In this document: piece by piece, positions 9,240 to 17,516 of the stretch
How positions within the stretch are numbered: position 1 is the stretch's first letter
Layout: each line of letters begins with the position of its first letter
Assembly (NCBI GenBank): GCA_945787845.1
Contig: CALZJH010000003.1
Span: 186,001 to 250,000 of the forward strand
Length of the DNA stretch: 64,000 bases
Reading direction: 5' to 3'
Origin: an uncultured Woeseiaceae bacterium
GTDB taxonomy: Bacteria; Pseudomonadota; Gammaproteobacteria; Steroidobacterales; Woeseiaceae
Program-made: the position numbers and the translations under genes
The notes under the pieces: model-generated
What the model saw: the letters and a program-made list of their open reading frames with translations, nothing else
Database searches by the model: none
What the model was told of the DNA's origin: nothing

Positions 9240-9881
9240 ATGAGCACTGTAGTGCGTTTTTTCCAGGAAGGTGGACCGTTCATGATCCCCATCCTGTTGG
9301 TATTCGGGTTCGGCATCGCGATCGCGATCGAACGCTGGACGTTCCTGACGATGTCAGGCGCGAGCAATCGGGCTTTGTGGAAGAAGATCGTACCGTTTCT
9401 TAAGGCGGGCAACTTCCAGGAAGCGGCCGCGCATACGTCGAAGTCGAAAGCGGCTATCGGTTCGATTCTGACCTACGGTCTGTACCGCGTTAAGTCGGCA
9501 CGGCGTCGCGACGATATCGAGAAAGCAATGGAAGAGAGCCTCATGGAGGTGTTGCCGCGTCTTGAAAAGCGCACGCACTACATCGCCACGCTCGCAAATA
9601 TCGCGACGCTGCTGGGTCTGCTGGGAACGATTATCGGCCTGATCGCCGCATTTACGGCGGTCGCCGAAGCGAATCCGGCCGAGAAAGCCGATATGTTGTC
9701 GGCATCGATTTCGACGGCGATGAACACGACGGCATTCGGCCTTATGGCTGCGATTCCGCTGCTGCTTGTACACGCGTTGTTGCAGACCAAGACCAATGCA
9801 CTCGTGGACAGCCTCGAGATGGCCAGCGTCAAGTTCCTGAACGCGGTCACCGAACGTCAGCTGAAGCCTGCCGGAGCGTAA
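9240..9881 (+). CDS. MotA/TolQ/ExbB family proton channel protein
   Basis: 213 residues; AAGAGGAG eight bases before the ATG. Three membrane helices in the ExbB/TolQ pattern: about residues 13-33 (FMIPILLVFGFGIAIAIERW), 113-138 (ANIATLLGLLGTIIGLIAAF) and 160-182 (TTAFGLMAAIPLLLVHALL). The Gly-rich GLLGTIIGL helix and TTAFGLMAAIP helix are the conserved channel-lining regions of the family. It should form the pentameric inner-membrane stator with the ExbD proteins encoded next. Named exbB is avoided because the partners here (AgmX/PglI-type TonB-like protein, TPR proteins) differ from a classical TonB-ExbB-ExbD iron uptake set. Confidence 0.95.
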   Translation: MSTVVRFFQEGGPFMIPILLVFGFGIAIAIERWTFLTMSGASNRALWKKIVPFLKAGNFQEAAAHTSKSKAAIGSILTYGLYRVKSARRRDDIEKAMEESLMEVLPRLEKRTHYIATLANIATLLGLLGTIIGLIAAFTAVAEANPAEKADMLSASISTAMNTTAFGLMAAIPLLLVHALLQTKTNALVDSLEMASVKFLNAVTERQLKPAGA

Positions 9882-9884
9882 GAT

Positions 9885-10403
9885 ATGATCCGCAGCCGCA
9901 GAGGAGGCCGTCGCCGTCATGACGCGGTCGAACTCAACATCACGGCATTCATGAACCTGATGGTGATTCTGGTTCCGTTCCTGTTGATCACCGCGGTGTT
10001 CTCACGATTGGCGATTCTCGAATTGAATCTGCCAGGCTCCTCTAGTGAGCCCGTGGAGCCGCAGGAACAGACTTTCCAGCTCGAAGTCATCGTGCGTCAG
10101 GACAAGATTGAGGTCGGTGATCGTAACCAGGGCCTGTTGGGGATTTACCCCAACAGCGACGAGGGTTACGACTACGATGCGCTTGCGGTCAAATTGCTCG
10201 AACTCAAGAAACGCTATCCCAGCAAGACGGATGCTTCGATTCTCCTTGAGCAGGATATTGCCTACGACACCCTGGTACAGGTGATGGACACGGTCCGCGT
10301 CGCCCAGGAGGTCAACGAAGACGAAGGCCAGGTCGACCGGTCTGATCTCTTCCCGGATATTTCCATCGGTGATGCGCCGGTACTCGGCGGAGGTACCTCG
10401 TAA
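9885..10403 (+). CDS. ExbD/TolR family protein with Asn in place of the proton-carrying Asp
   Basis: 172 residues, ATG three bases after the ExbB stop. Short basic N-terminus (RSRRGGRRR), one membrane helix (about residues 22-42, MNLMVILVPFLLITAVF) and a periplasmic domain. In E. coli ExbD the helix begins N-V-T-P-F-I-D-V-M, where the Asp carries protons; here the aligned segment reads N-I-T-A-F-M-N-L-M, so residue 24 (codon aac, 9954-9956) is Asn. The downstream paralogue retains Asp. The periplasmic part (FQLEVIVRQDKIEVGDRNQG) fits ExbD folds and contains an extra loop with a Tyr/Asp pair. The stop shares one base with the next start. Confidence 0.92.
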   Translation: MIRSRRGGRRRHDAVELNITAFMNLMVILVPFLLITAVFSRLAILELNLPGSSSEPVEPQEQTFQLEVIVRQDKIEVGDRNQGLLGIYPNSDEGYDYDALAVKLLELKKRYPSKTDASILLEQDIAYDTLVQVMDTVRVAQEVNEDEGQVDRSDLFPDISIGDAPVLGGGTS

Positions 10404-10930
10404 TGGTTAAGTCGGGTCGCGCTAAACGCATGGAGAAACACCACAAGCGCAACAGAGGCGCTGGTGCTCTGAATCTCGTATCGCTAATGGACATCTTTAC
10501 GATCCTGGTGTTCTTCCTGCTGGTCAATTCGTCCGACGTGCAAACGTTGCCGAATGCCAAGGACATGAAGCTGCCGGAGTCCATTGCCGACAAGAAACCG
10601 GAAGAGACGGTCACTATCCTCATCGGCCGGACCAACATACTTGTGCAGGGAACGCCCGTCGCCAGCATCGCAGAAGTCATGGCGACGAAGGGCAACGACA
10701 TTCCCGCACTGCGTGAAGCATTACTGTCGCAAAACGATCGCGTCCTGCGTCGCGAGGCCAGGGACGATATCGCCGGTCGTGAGGTCACGATCCTGGGCGA
10801 CAAAGACATCCCGTACCGCCTGCTGAAGAAAGTCATGGCGACGTGTACGGATTCGGATTACGGACAGATCTCGCTGGCCGTGCTGCAGAAGAGTTCAGAC
10901 AAACTGGACGACCTTCAGGCGTCGCTGTAA
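10403..10930 (+). CDS. ExbD/TolR family protein with the canonical Asp
   Basis: 175 residues; ATG overlaps the stop of the first exbD-like gene by one base (taatg). Basic N-terminus (KRMEKHHKRNR), one membrane helix (LNLVSLMDIFTILVFFLLV, residues 23-41) with the family aspartate at residue 30, then a periplasmic domain rich in short beta motifs (EETVTILIGRTNILVQGTPV; REVTILGDKDIPYRLLKKVM), the latter typical of ExbD/TolR. With the Asn-bearing paralogue it probably forms the mixed ExbD pair inside the ExbB pentamer. Thirty bases separate its stop from the start of the TonB-like gene. Confidence 0.94.
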   Translation: MVKSGRAKRMEKHHKRNRGAGALNLVSLMDIFTILVFFLLVNSSDVQTLPNAKDMKLPESIADKKPEETVTILIGRTNILVQGTPVASIAEVMATKGNDIPALREALLSQNDRVLRREARDDIAGREVTILGDKDIPYRLLKKVMATCTDSDYGQISLAVLQKSSDKLDDLQASL

Positions 10931-10960
10931 GGCGCTTTGCTGAGATCAGGAGTCACGGAA

Positions 10961-11899
10961 TTGGACTTACCGTTTTACAGAGAATATGAGCTGCCCTGGA
11001 CAACAGGTCAGGAACAGGAAAAGAAATTCCAGCGTCTGCTGGGCATTGTTTTCCTGATCTGCATGGTGCTCAGTATTGTGTGGCCGTTTATTCCTGTGCC
11101 CGAGCCTGAGCCGTTCGACGTAGAGGAGATTCCGCCGAGGATTGCGCAGTTGCTGCTTGAAGAAGAGCCGCTACCACCGCCGCCGCCGCCCGAGCCGGAG
11201 CCCGAAGAGGTCGAACCCGACGAGCCCGAACCCGAGCAGGTTGTTGAGACCGAGCCAGAGCCGGAGCCCGAGCCGGAGCCCGAGCCGGTCGTGGATCGCA
11301 CCGAGCAGGCCCGCGAGGAAGCACAGGCTGCCTTCATGCCGTTTGCTGAAGACCTGGCCGATCTCGTCGACAAGGATCTGCAGGTCGCCGACGATCGTCC
11401 ATTGACCGCATCGGTGGGTGAGGCTGAACGCAACGAGCGCTCAATGATTACATCGAAGGCCGGCACCGCCTCCGGCGGTATCAACACGGCATCGATGAGT
11501 CGCAATACCGGCGGTACCGGTATCGCCGGTCGCAATACGACCAGGGTTTCGAGCCCCGTTGCCGGCCTGCAGGGCCCTGGCGCAAGTCGAGTTGGGTCGA
11601 GTGGCAAAGCCTCGCGTTCGCGCGAAGAGATCGAGCTTGTCTTCGATCGCAACAAAGGCGCTATTTTCGCCCTGTACAATCGTGCGCTGCGCCAGGATCC
11701 GTCACTCGAGGGTAAGCTGGTACTGCGCCTGACGATTGCGCCGAACGGCCGCGTCACGATGTGCGAGGTTGTCTCGAGCGAACTCAATGACGCAGAGCTC
11801 GAGCGCAAACTGGTACAACGCGTCAAGTTGTTCCAGTTCGAAGCCAAGGACGTCGAGGCCATCACGACCACCAAGCCGATCGATTTCTTCCCGGCCTGA
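10961..11899 (+). CDS. TonB-like energy transducer with AgmX/PglI-type C-terminal domain
   Basis: 312 residues from TTG 10961, chosen because CAGGAG ends eight bases before it; an earlier TTG (10937) lacks a ribosome site. Layout: cytoplasmic N-terminus, one membrane helix (about residues 27-47, IVFLICMVLSIVWPFIPV), a long Pro/Glu-rich rod (about 48-115, repeats of EPEPE and PPPPP) able to span the periplasm, a Gly/Ser/Thr linker, and a C-terminal domain starting near residue 220 (REEIELVFDRNKGAIFALYN, LVLRLTIAPNGRVTMCEVVS). That C-terminus resembles the AgmX/PglI domain of Myxococcus motility proteins and, more distantly, TonB. It would couple the ExbBD motor to an envelope partner, perhaps the TPR proteins. 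Confidence 0.92.
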   Translation: MDLPFYREYELPWTTGQEQEKKFQRLLGIVFLICMVLSIVWPFIPVPEPEPFDVEEIPPRIAQLLLEEEPLPPPPPPEPEPEEVEPDEPEPEQVVETEPEPEPEPEPEPVVDRTEQAREEAQAAFMPFAEDLADLVDKDLQVADDRPLTASVGEAERNERSMITSKAGTASGGINTASMSRNTGGTGIAGRNTTRVSSPVAGLQGPGASRVGSSGKASRSREEIELVFDRNKGAIFALYNRALRQDPSLEGKLVLRLTIAPNGRVTMCEVVSSELNDAELERKLVQRVKLFQFEAKDVEAITTTKPIDFFPA

Positions 11900-11934
11900 T
11901 AATTGGATGGGGCCTCTGGCCAGGCGCCTCCTGC

Positions 11935-12441
11935 ATGCACAGCTCTGACGGCTTTCCACCCGTCGCGCGCGCTGATGCGCGTGTTCTTATCCTGGGCAGC
12001 CTCCCCGGCCAAAAGTCCATCGCCGAGCAGCAGTACTATGCGCACCCGCAGAACGCATTCTGGCCGATCATGCGCGAGCTGTTTGGCATAGAAGGCGACT
12101 ACCCGTCTCGCTGCGAACAGCTGACCGCGCACCGCATCGCACTCTGGGATGTGCTGGCGAGCTCGGTGCGTCCCGGCAGTCTGGACGCCGACATTCGACT
12201 GGACACCGCGCAGGCGAACGACTTCCGGCGGTTCTTTGAGGTGCATGCCGAAATCCAGCTGCTTGCGTTCAATGGCCGAAAGGCCGAAGGCATGTTCAGG
12301 CGGCTTGTCGCTGCCAATTGTTTGGATGGCAGCGTCGCGCGTGCCGGTCTGCCGTCCACGAGCCCGGCTTACGCAGCCATGCCATTCTCCGGTAAGCTGT
12401 CCGCCTGGCGAGAGGCGCTGCTTCCGCCTTTGGCGCGATAG
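11935..12441 (+). CDS. Hypoxanthine-DNA glycosylase (uracil-DNA glycosylase superfamily, family 6)
   Basis: 168 residues. The UDG-fold motif 1 appears as LILGSLPG (18-25), followed by SIAEQQYYAHPQNAFW (28-43), diagnostic of the DNA-deoxyinosine glycosylase group; Asn40 corresponds to the catalytic asparagine described for the archaeal family-6 enzyme. The C-terminal motif GLPSTSPAYA (near 140-149) matches the motif-2 loop. The enzyme excises hypoxanthine arising from adenine deamination, starting base excision repair. It follows the TonB-like gene by 35 bases but is functionally unrelated; it may be read through from that operon or from its own promoter. Confidence 0.88.
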   Translation: MHSSDGFPPVARADARVLILGSLPGQKSIAEQQYYAHPQNAFWPIMRELFGIEGDYPSRCEQLTAHRIALWDVLASSVRPGSLDADIRLDTAQANDFRRFFEVHAEIQLLAFNGRKAEGMFRRLVAANCLDGSVARAGLPSTSPAYAAMPFSGKLSAWREALLPPLAR

Positions 12442-12454
12442 GAAGGAGGGGAAA

Positions 12455-12835
12455 ATGATCGGTTATGTGACGCTTGGCAGCAATAACGTACAACGTGCGG
12501 CCGCCTTTTACGACGAGTTGCTTGCACTCATTGGCGCGGGCCGTTTTTACGAAGGCGAAAACTTCGTGGCCTGGGCAACTGGCCCTGGTGCACCCGCCTT
12601 GTCAGTCATAACGCCCTATGACGGCAATGCCGCGACGGTGGGCAACGGTACGATGGTCGCGATCGCCGTCGACTCGCCGGAACAGGTGCATGCTTTTCAC
12701 GCCAAGGCGCTGGAACTGGGCGGAGTCGACGAAGGTGCGCCCGGGCCACGCGTTGACAATTTCTACGCGGGGTATTTTCGCGATCTTGACGGCAATAAGC
12801 TGAATGCGTTCTGCATGGTAGAAGATGCATCATGA
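12455..12835 (+). CDS. VOC family (glyoxalase-fold) protein
   Basis: 126 residues from ATG 12455, preceded by the strong ribosome site GGAAGGAGGG. Starts GYVTLGSNNVQRAAAFYDEL, the usual first beta-alpha unit of vicinal-oxygen-chelate proteins, and ends YFRDLDGNKLNAFCMVE, the usual metal-ligand strand (Glu). Substrate cannot be told; related proteins are annotated as glyoxalase/dioxygenase-like. It overlaps the following MAPEG gene by four bases (ATGA), so the two are coupled, which may hint at a shared role in detoxification of glutathione-reactive compounds. Confidence 0.9.
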   Translation: MIGYVTLGSNNVQRAAAFYDELLALIGAGRFYEGENFVAWATGPGAPALSVITPYDGNAATVGNGTMVAIAVDSPEQVHAFHAKALELGGVDEGAPGPRVDNFYAGYFRDLDGNKLNAFCMVEDAS

Positions 12836-13284
12836 ATAACGGGCAGATTTTGCTGCCCATGCTGGGATTGATGGTGCTGACCGCGGTGGTCTGGTTTGTG
12901 CTGTACGCGAGGCGTATCCCGGCAATGCGGCGACTCGGCAAACCGGCCCAGACCTATACGACACCAGGCCCGGTCGTGGACTTGCTGCCGGAGGAAGTCA
13001 GCTACCCGGCAAACAACTTCAAGAACCTGTTCGAATTGCCGGTACTGTTCTACGGGCTTTGCCTGTACCTCTATGTGACCGGCACAGTAGCCAGTATCGA
13101 TGTGATAGCGGCGTGGTTATTCCTGCTGTTGCGCGTTTTGCATAGCCTGATCCACTGTACCGTGAACATCGTCATGGCGCGGTTTATCGTGTACTGCGCG
13201 GGCGCGCTGGTCCTCTGGATGATGCTCGCCCGGGCCGTGTGGGGCGCATTCCAGGCGGTGACGGGCCAGGTGACGGCGCAATAA
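12832..13284 (+). CDS. MAPEG family membrane protein
   Basis: 150 residues with four predicted membrane helices (about 5-23, 62-82, 85-104, 120-140). The stretch NNFKNLFELPVLFYGLCLYL and the following RVLHSLIHC are the MAPEG signature (membrane-associated proteins in eicosanoid and glutathione metabolism). Bacterial members are usually of unknown substrate, some acting as microsomal-type glutathione transferases. It is coupled to the upstream VOC gene. Its stop lies one base from the stop of the convergent P-II gene. Confidence 0.9.
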   Translation: MNNGQILLPMLGLMVLTAVVWFVLYARRIPAMRRLGKPAQTYTTPGPVVDLLPEEVSYPANNFKNLFELPVLFYGLCLYLYVTGTVASIDVIAAWLFLLLRVLHSLIHCTVNIVMARFIVYCAGALVLWMMLARAVWGAFQAVTGQVTAQ

Positions 13285-13285
13285 A

Positions 13286-13645
<360 letters not shown>

Positions 13646-13651
13646 TTAGCG

Positions 13652-14686
13652 ATGGTGCGTATGCTAACAAAGAGCCTGCTAAAAGACCCACTTGGATTGC
13701 GCTACTACGGTGCCACGGTGTTCTACGCGGTTGCCGCGTACGTCGGCGGTTTCGCTGCGCTGTTTTCATCCAACTGGATCGTCAACCTGGCCGGCACCGT
13801 GTTTCTGTCCCACGGCATGGTTGTTGCTGCGTACATGATTCACGAATGTGGTCACAACATGGTGTTCAGGCACAGCCGGCACAACGCGACTCTCGGGCGC
13901 TTCATGAGTTGGCTGTGCGGTGCGTCATATGGCACGTATGAAGATATGCGTTACAAGCATTTTCGACATCACGTCGACAACGATGATGTTGTCTGGTTTG
14001 ACTACGACCGGTTCTTCGAGACGCACCCGACGGTAACGCGCATTGTCCGTTTCCTCGAGTGGCTCTACATCCCCGCTCACGACCTGCTGATGCACGGGGT
14101 AATGGTGTTTACGTCGTTTGTCATTCCACAGAGGCGCGACCAGAGAGTGCGCAATGTTGCCGTCATCCTGATACGCGGCGGGATCTTCTTTGCCCTGCTG
14201 GTGTTCGTACCGAAAGTGGCGCTGCTTTACGCAATTGCGTACCTGATCATGATGCACGTGCTGCGATTCATGGATAGCGTGCAGCATGACTATCCCTATA
14301 ACCTGACCTTGTTCGACTACGTCAAGCCACCGCACAAAGGGGACAAGGAGTGGGAGCAAGTCCACACGTTCAGTAACCCGATCAGTCTGCGTTTTCCGCG
14401 CCTGAACTGGCTGGTGCTCAATTTCGGTTACCACAATGCACACCACGCTGATATGAACCTGCCGTTTTATCGCCTGCCGGCGCTGCATGCGGAGCTGACG
14501 GGCAACGACCCGGATCGAGTCATTCCGTTTTCAGCCCAGTTGAAGCTGTATCATCGCAATCGCGTTCGCAGGATTTATAATCCACAACCTGAGGACTACC
14601 CGAAGGGTGAGTCCTACCTGATGACAGCGCGAACCGGCCGCGGCCCTATCGGCGGCAATGCGGCCTCGTTTCTTACGTCATTCTGA
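13652..14686 (+). CDS. Membrane fatty acid desaturase family protein
   Basis: 344 residues from ATG 13652; the open frame continues upstream but there lies opposite the P-II gene and is not protein-like. ATG 13661 is an alternative. The three histidine boxes of membrane di-iron desaturases are present: HECGHN (near residue 70), HFRHH (near 107) and HNAHH (near 267). Four or more membrane helices surround them. The best-known relatives introduce double bonds into acyl chains or hydroxylate carotenoids; the box spacing fits the fatty acid desaturase group. No obvious electron donor gene lies next to it. Confidence 0.88.
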   Translation: MVRMLTKSLLKDPLGLRYYGATVFYAVAAYVGGFAALFSSNWIVNLAGTVFLSHGMVVAAYMIHECGHNMVFRHSRHNATLGRFMSWLCGASYGTYEDMRYKHFRHHVDNDDVVWFDYDRFFETHPTVTRIVRFLEWLYIPAHDLLMHGVMVFTSFVIPQRRDQRVRNVAVILIRGGIFFALLVFVPKVALLYAIAYLIMMHVLRFMDSVQHDYPYNLTLFDYVKPPHKGDKEWEQVHTFSNPISLRFPRLNWLVLNFGYHNAHHADMNLPFYRLPALHAELTGNDPDRVIPFSAQLKLYHRNRVRRIYNPQPEDYPKGESYLMTARTGRGPIGGNAASFLTSF

Positions 14687-14716
14687 GTAGCCAATAGCAA
14701 CACCAGGGGGATATGC

Positions 14717-15094
14717 ATGTCGGATAACTCGCAAGTTGGCAAGATCGGCTGGATCGACATGACCGTCGACGACGCAGAAGGTGTGCGCGATTTCTACAAG
14801 AGCGTGGTTGGCTGGGACCATGAGGACGTCTCGATGGGAGACTATTCAGACTACTCGATGACGTTGCCGCAAGGCGGCGAAGCCGTGTCCGGAATTTGCC
14901 ACGCGCGTGGCGGCAATGCCGGGTTGCCAGGTGGCTGGTTAATCTACATAACGGTCGCGGACGTCGACGCGAGCGCCGCGGCGTGCACAGCGAACGGCGG
15001 CGAGGTCCTGGTGGGGCCCAAGGGTCTGGCGGGGGGGCGGTTTTGCATTATTCGAGACCCTGCCGGAGCGACGGCGGCGCTCTACCAGCCCTGA
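14717..15094 (+). CDS. VOC family (glyoxalase-fold) protein
   Basis: 125 residues; GGGGG seven to eleven bases before the ATG. Begins KIGWIDMTVDDAEGVRDFYK and contains VGWDHEDVSMGDYSDYSM and LPGGWLIYITVADVDASAAA, typical of the short VOC proteins that bind a metal across a paired beta-alpha-beta-beta-beta fold. C-terminus GRFCIIRDPAGATAALYQP matches the usual DPxGa.fal ending. Substrate unknown. It ends one base before the LuxR-type regulator gene starts. Confidence 0.88.
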   Translation: MSDNSQVGKIGWIDMTVDDAEGVRDFYKSVVGWDHEDVSMGDYSDYSMTLPQGGEAVSGICHARGGNAGLPGGWLIYITVADVDASAAACTANGGEVLVGPKGLAGGRFCIIRDPAGATAALYQP

Positions 15095-15095
15095 G

Positions 15096-15887
15096 ATGTC
15101 TCCATCGACCGTATTTGATTCGCGCGAATGGCACGCGCAGGTCGCTGCCCTGGTCGCTGCGTCCGACAGCAAGTCGATCGCCGAACAGCTGGTGTCGCTG
15201 ATTTGCATGACCGTGGTCAACGATGGCACCAGTTTGCTGGCGTTTCACAAGGACGCCGCCCCCGAAGTGCTGGCGCACTCGCTGGCGCCGGCCAATCGCC
15301 GACATTTCCTGGATCGCTACCTGGCCGGGCCTTACCTGCTGGACCCGCTGTACCAGATGGCAATTTCGGACAAGAAACCAACGATGTGCCGTTTTCGCGA
15401 TACGCAGCCTGATCGCTTCAGATCGAGTGAGTACTATCGCCAGTACGTGGAACGTACTCACCTCGTTGACGAGATGGATTTCCTGCGCGACATGTCACCG
15501 ATGAGCACGCTCGTCATTGTGGTTGGGCGCACCAAGAATCGCCTGACTCGCGCCGAGCGCAGCCGCCTCCAGCTCATAGAACCCATAGTCGCCGCGGCAA
15601 TGCAGCGTGTCTGGGACAAGTGGCAACAGACGAGTTCGCCCGATCGCGGCATTCACCAGCGTCTCACGGAATGTTTCGACAACTTCGGCGACAACATCCT
15701 CACACAACGCGAGCGCGAGATTACGCAGCTACTGCTGCGAGGTCATTCGACCAAGTCGGTCGCGCGTGAACTCAAGATTGCGCCGGGCACGGTCATGGTT
15801 CACAAGCGCAACCTGTTTTCCAAGCTCGGGATTACCTCGCAGTACGAACTATTTTCGCGATTTATTGAAAACCTGTCACAAGGATGA
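15096..15887 (+). CDS. LuxR-type transcriptional regulator
   Basis: 263 residues. The C-terminal helix-turn-helix of the LuxR/FixJ type spans about 200-258: LTQREREITQLLLRGHSTKS followed by VARELKIAPGTVMVHKRNLF. The N-terminal 180 residues (YLAGPYLLDPLYQMAISDKK, LRDMSPMSTLVIVVGRTKNR) look like a small-molecule or GAF/PAS-like sensing domain rather than a receiver; the tryptophans and Asp-Pro pair of acyl-homoserine-lactone binders are only partly visible, and no luxI gene lies nearby, so a quorum-sensing solo is possible but unproved. Target genes are not apparent from position. Confidence 0.88.
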   Translation: MSPSTVFDSREWHAQVAALVAASDSKSIAEQLVSLICMTVVNDGTSLLAFHKDAAPEVLAHSLAPANRRHFLDRYLAGPYLLDPLYQMAISDKKPTMCRFRDTQPDRFRSSEYYRQYVERTHLVDEMDFLRDMSPMSTLVIVVGRTKNRLTRAERSRLQLIEPIVAAAMQRVWDKWQQTSSPDRGIHQRLTECFDNFGDNILTQREREITQLLLRGHSTKSVARELKIAPGTVMVHKRNLFSKLGITSQYELFSRFIENLSQG

Positions 15888-15902
15888 GGAGGCTTGCAGG
15901 TC

Positions 15903-16265
15903 ATGAACATCTGGCGGACAGCAGCACTGGTCGGCGTTCTGTTAAGCGCGTGTACGTCTGGCGAAACCACACAGCCCGTTGCACTCAGGCTGTCGGATGG
16001 CGACGGTAATCCTGTCGCGAATGCGCGTCTCATCTGTCATGACACGGGTGAACTTCTGGGCAAGACGAATCTGCAAGGTGAGTTGAGTCTGGAGGTCGCG
16101 GGGCAAAGCACGCCTAAGAACGGCTTCATGCCGAATTGCCAGGTGGCGTATTTCCGGACCGACAATGATCAGTTTGGCAGGCATTTCTGGTTCGCGCGTT
16201 TCGTCCGAGGTGAACCGGTGCGCACGAAATTGCATTCTGTTGAATTGCTAGCCAGCAACGACTGA
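15903..16265 (+). CDS. Small lipoprotein of unknown function
   Basis: 120 residues from ATG 15903; AGGAGG ends ten bases upstream. Lipoprotein signal peptide with lipobox LLSAC (Cys at residue 17) and Thr at +2. The mature part (VALRLSDGDGNPVANARLIC, TNLQGELSLEVAG) resembles a small carboxypeptidase-regulatory or Ig-like beta-sandwich, as in domains that carry a repeated dG.pv.na.v pattern. No defined role. It begins 15 bases after the LuxR-type regulator gene and may share its transcript. Confidence 0.82.
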   Translation: MNIWRTAALVGVLLSACTSGETTQPVALRLSDGDGNPVANARLICHDTGELLGKTNLQGELSLEVAGQSTPKNGFMPNCQVAYFRTDNDQFGRHFWFARFVRGEPVRTKLHSVELLASND

Positions 16266-16354
16266 GCATTCCTACCGCGCGATTGGTATTCATCCGGTGT
16301 CACTCGACCCGGACAATGGGGAATTACGTGCACCATCCGCGAGGGTAGTCGATC

Positions 16355-17512
16355 ATGTTTGAATTCGATTTTGGTCACGGCGAGGACCTTGATCTGTTAC
16401 GCGAAACGGTGCGCAACTTTGCAATGGACCGCATTGCACCTCGCGCCGCCGAAATAGATGCACAAAACCAGTTTCCCCGGGACCTGTGGCCCGAGTTCGG
16501 TGAACTGGGCTTACTCGGGATCACGGTTGAAGGCGAGTACGGTGGCTCAGAGCTGGGTTACCTGGCGCATGTTATTGCCATGGAAGAAATCAGTCGCGCG
16601 TCGGGCGCGGTCGGATTGTCCTACGGTGCACACTCGAATCTTTGCGTGAACCAGCTGCGTCGCTGGGGCAGTAAAGAACAAAAAAAGAAATACCTGCCGA
16701 AGCTCGTCTCGGGAGAATTCCTGGGCGCGCTTGCGATGAGTGAGTCCGGTGCCGGCTCCGACGTAATGGGAATGCGGACCGCGGCTGTGCGCGACGGCGA
16801 CGAGTACATTCTCAACGGCTCGAAAATGTGGATCACGAACGGGCCGGGTGCGGACGTCATGATCGTCTACGCGAAGACCGGCCCGGATGCGGAAAAGAAC
16901 AATATCAGCGCGTTTATCATAGAGGGCGACACGCCCGGGTTTTCGACACCCCAGAAACTGGACAAACTCGGCATGCGTGGATCCGACACGAGCGAGGTGC
17001 TGCTGCAGGACTGCCGCATTCCGGCAGCAAACCGGCTCGCCGAGGAGGGCAAGGGCGCGGCGATTCTGATGAGCGGCCTGGACTACGAACGCGTGGTGCT
17101 TGCCGGTGGGTCGCTGGGAATCATGGCCGCGTGCATGGATCTCGTAATGCCGTATGTGCATGATCGCAAGCAGTTCGGCCAGCCCATTGGTGAATTCCAG
17201 CTCATGCAGGGCAAAATCGCCGATATGTACACGACGATGAACGCCTGCCGGGCCTACGTCTACTCGGTGGCGCGGGCCTGCGACCGAGGACTGACTACCC
17301 GCTTTGACGCGGCCGGATGTATCCTCGTAGCTGCTGAGAAGGCGACATGGATGGCCGGTGAGACGATCCAGGCGCTGGGCGGCAACGGGTATATCAACGA
17401 ATTTCCGGCGGGGCGCCTGTGGCGCGACGCCAAGCTCTACGAGATCGGCGCAGGTACGAGCGAGATTCGGCGTATGCTGATTGGCCGCGAACTGTTTAAC
17501 GCAAGCAAGTGA
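16355..17512 (+). CDS. liuA: Isovaleryl-CoA dehydrogenase
   Basis: 385 residues. Acyl-CoA dehydrogenase layout: N-terminal helical domain, middle beta domain ([35 protein letters not shown]), C-terminal helical domain ending [20 protein letters not shown] and [14 protein letters not shown]. The isovaleryl-specific pieces are [13 protein letters not shown] and the catalytic glutamate on the [12 protein letters not shown] helix, the position used by isovaleryl- and long-chain-type enzymes. It oxidises isovaleryl-CoA to 3-methylcrotonyl-CoA in leucine breakdown, passing electrons to ETF. The next gene (4 bases on) is the carboxylase subunit for the following step, which supports the assignment. 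Confidence 0.93.
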   Translation: MFEFDFGHGEDLDLLRETVRNFAMDRIAPRAAEIDAQNQFPRDLWPEFGELGLLGITVEGEYGGSELGYLAHVIAMEEISRASGAVGLSYGAHSNLCVNQLRRWGSKEQKKKYLPKLVSGEFLGALAMSESGAGSDVMGMRTAAVRDGDEYILNGSKMWITNGPGADVMIVYAKTGPDAEKNNISAFIIEGDTPGFSTPQKLDKLGMRGSDTSEVLLQDCRIPAANRLAEEGKGAAILMSGLDYERVVLAGGSLGIMAACMDLVMPYVHDRKQFGQPIGEFQLMQGKIADMYTTMNACRAYVYSVARACDRGLTTRFDAAGCILVAAEKATWMAGETIQALGGNGYINEFPAGRLWRDAKLYEIGAGTSEIRRMLIGRELFNASK

Positions 17513-17516
17513 GCTG

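Noticed and set aside
11008..12246. A 412-codon open frame on the - strand opposite the TonB-like gene
   Set aside because: Its Ser/Gly runs are the mirror of the Pro/Glu rod of the real gene, with no start site or motif.
15096..15887. LuxR-type regulator as a full quorum-sensing receptor
   Set aside because: No luxI gene in the window and only weak matches to the homoserine-lactone pocket; kept as a generic LuxR-type regulator.
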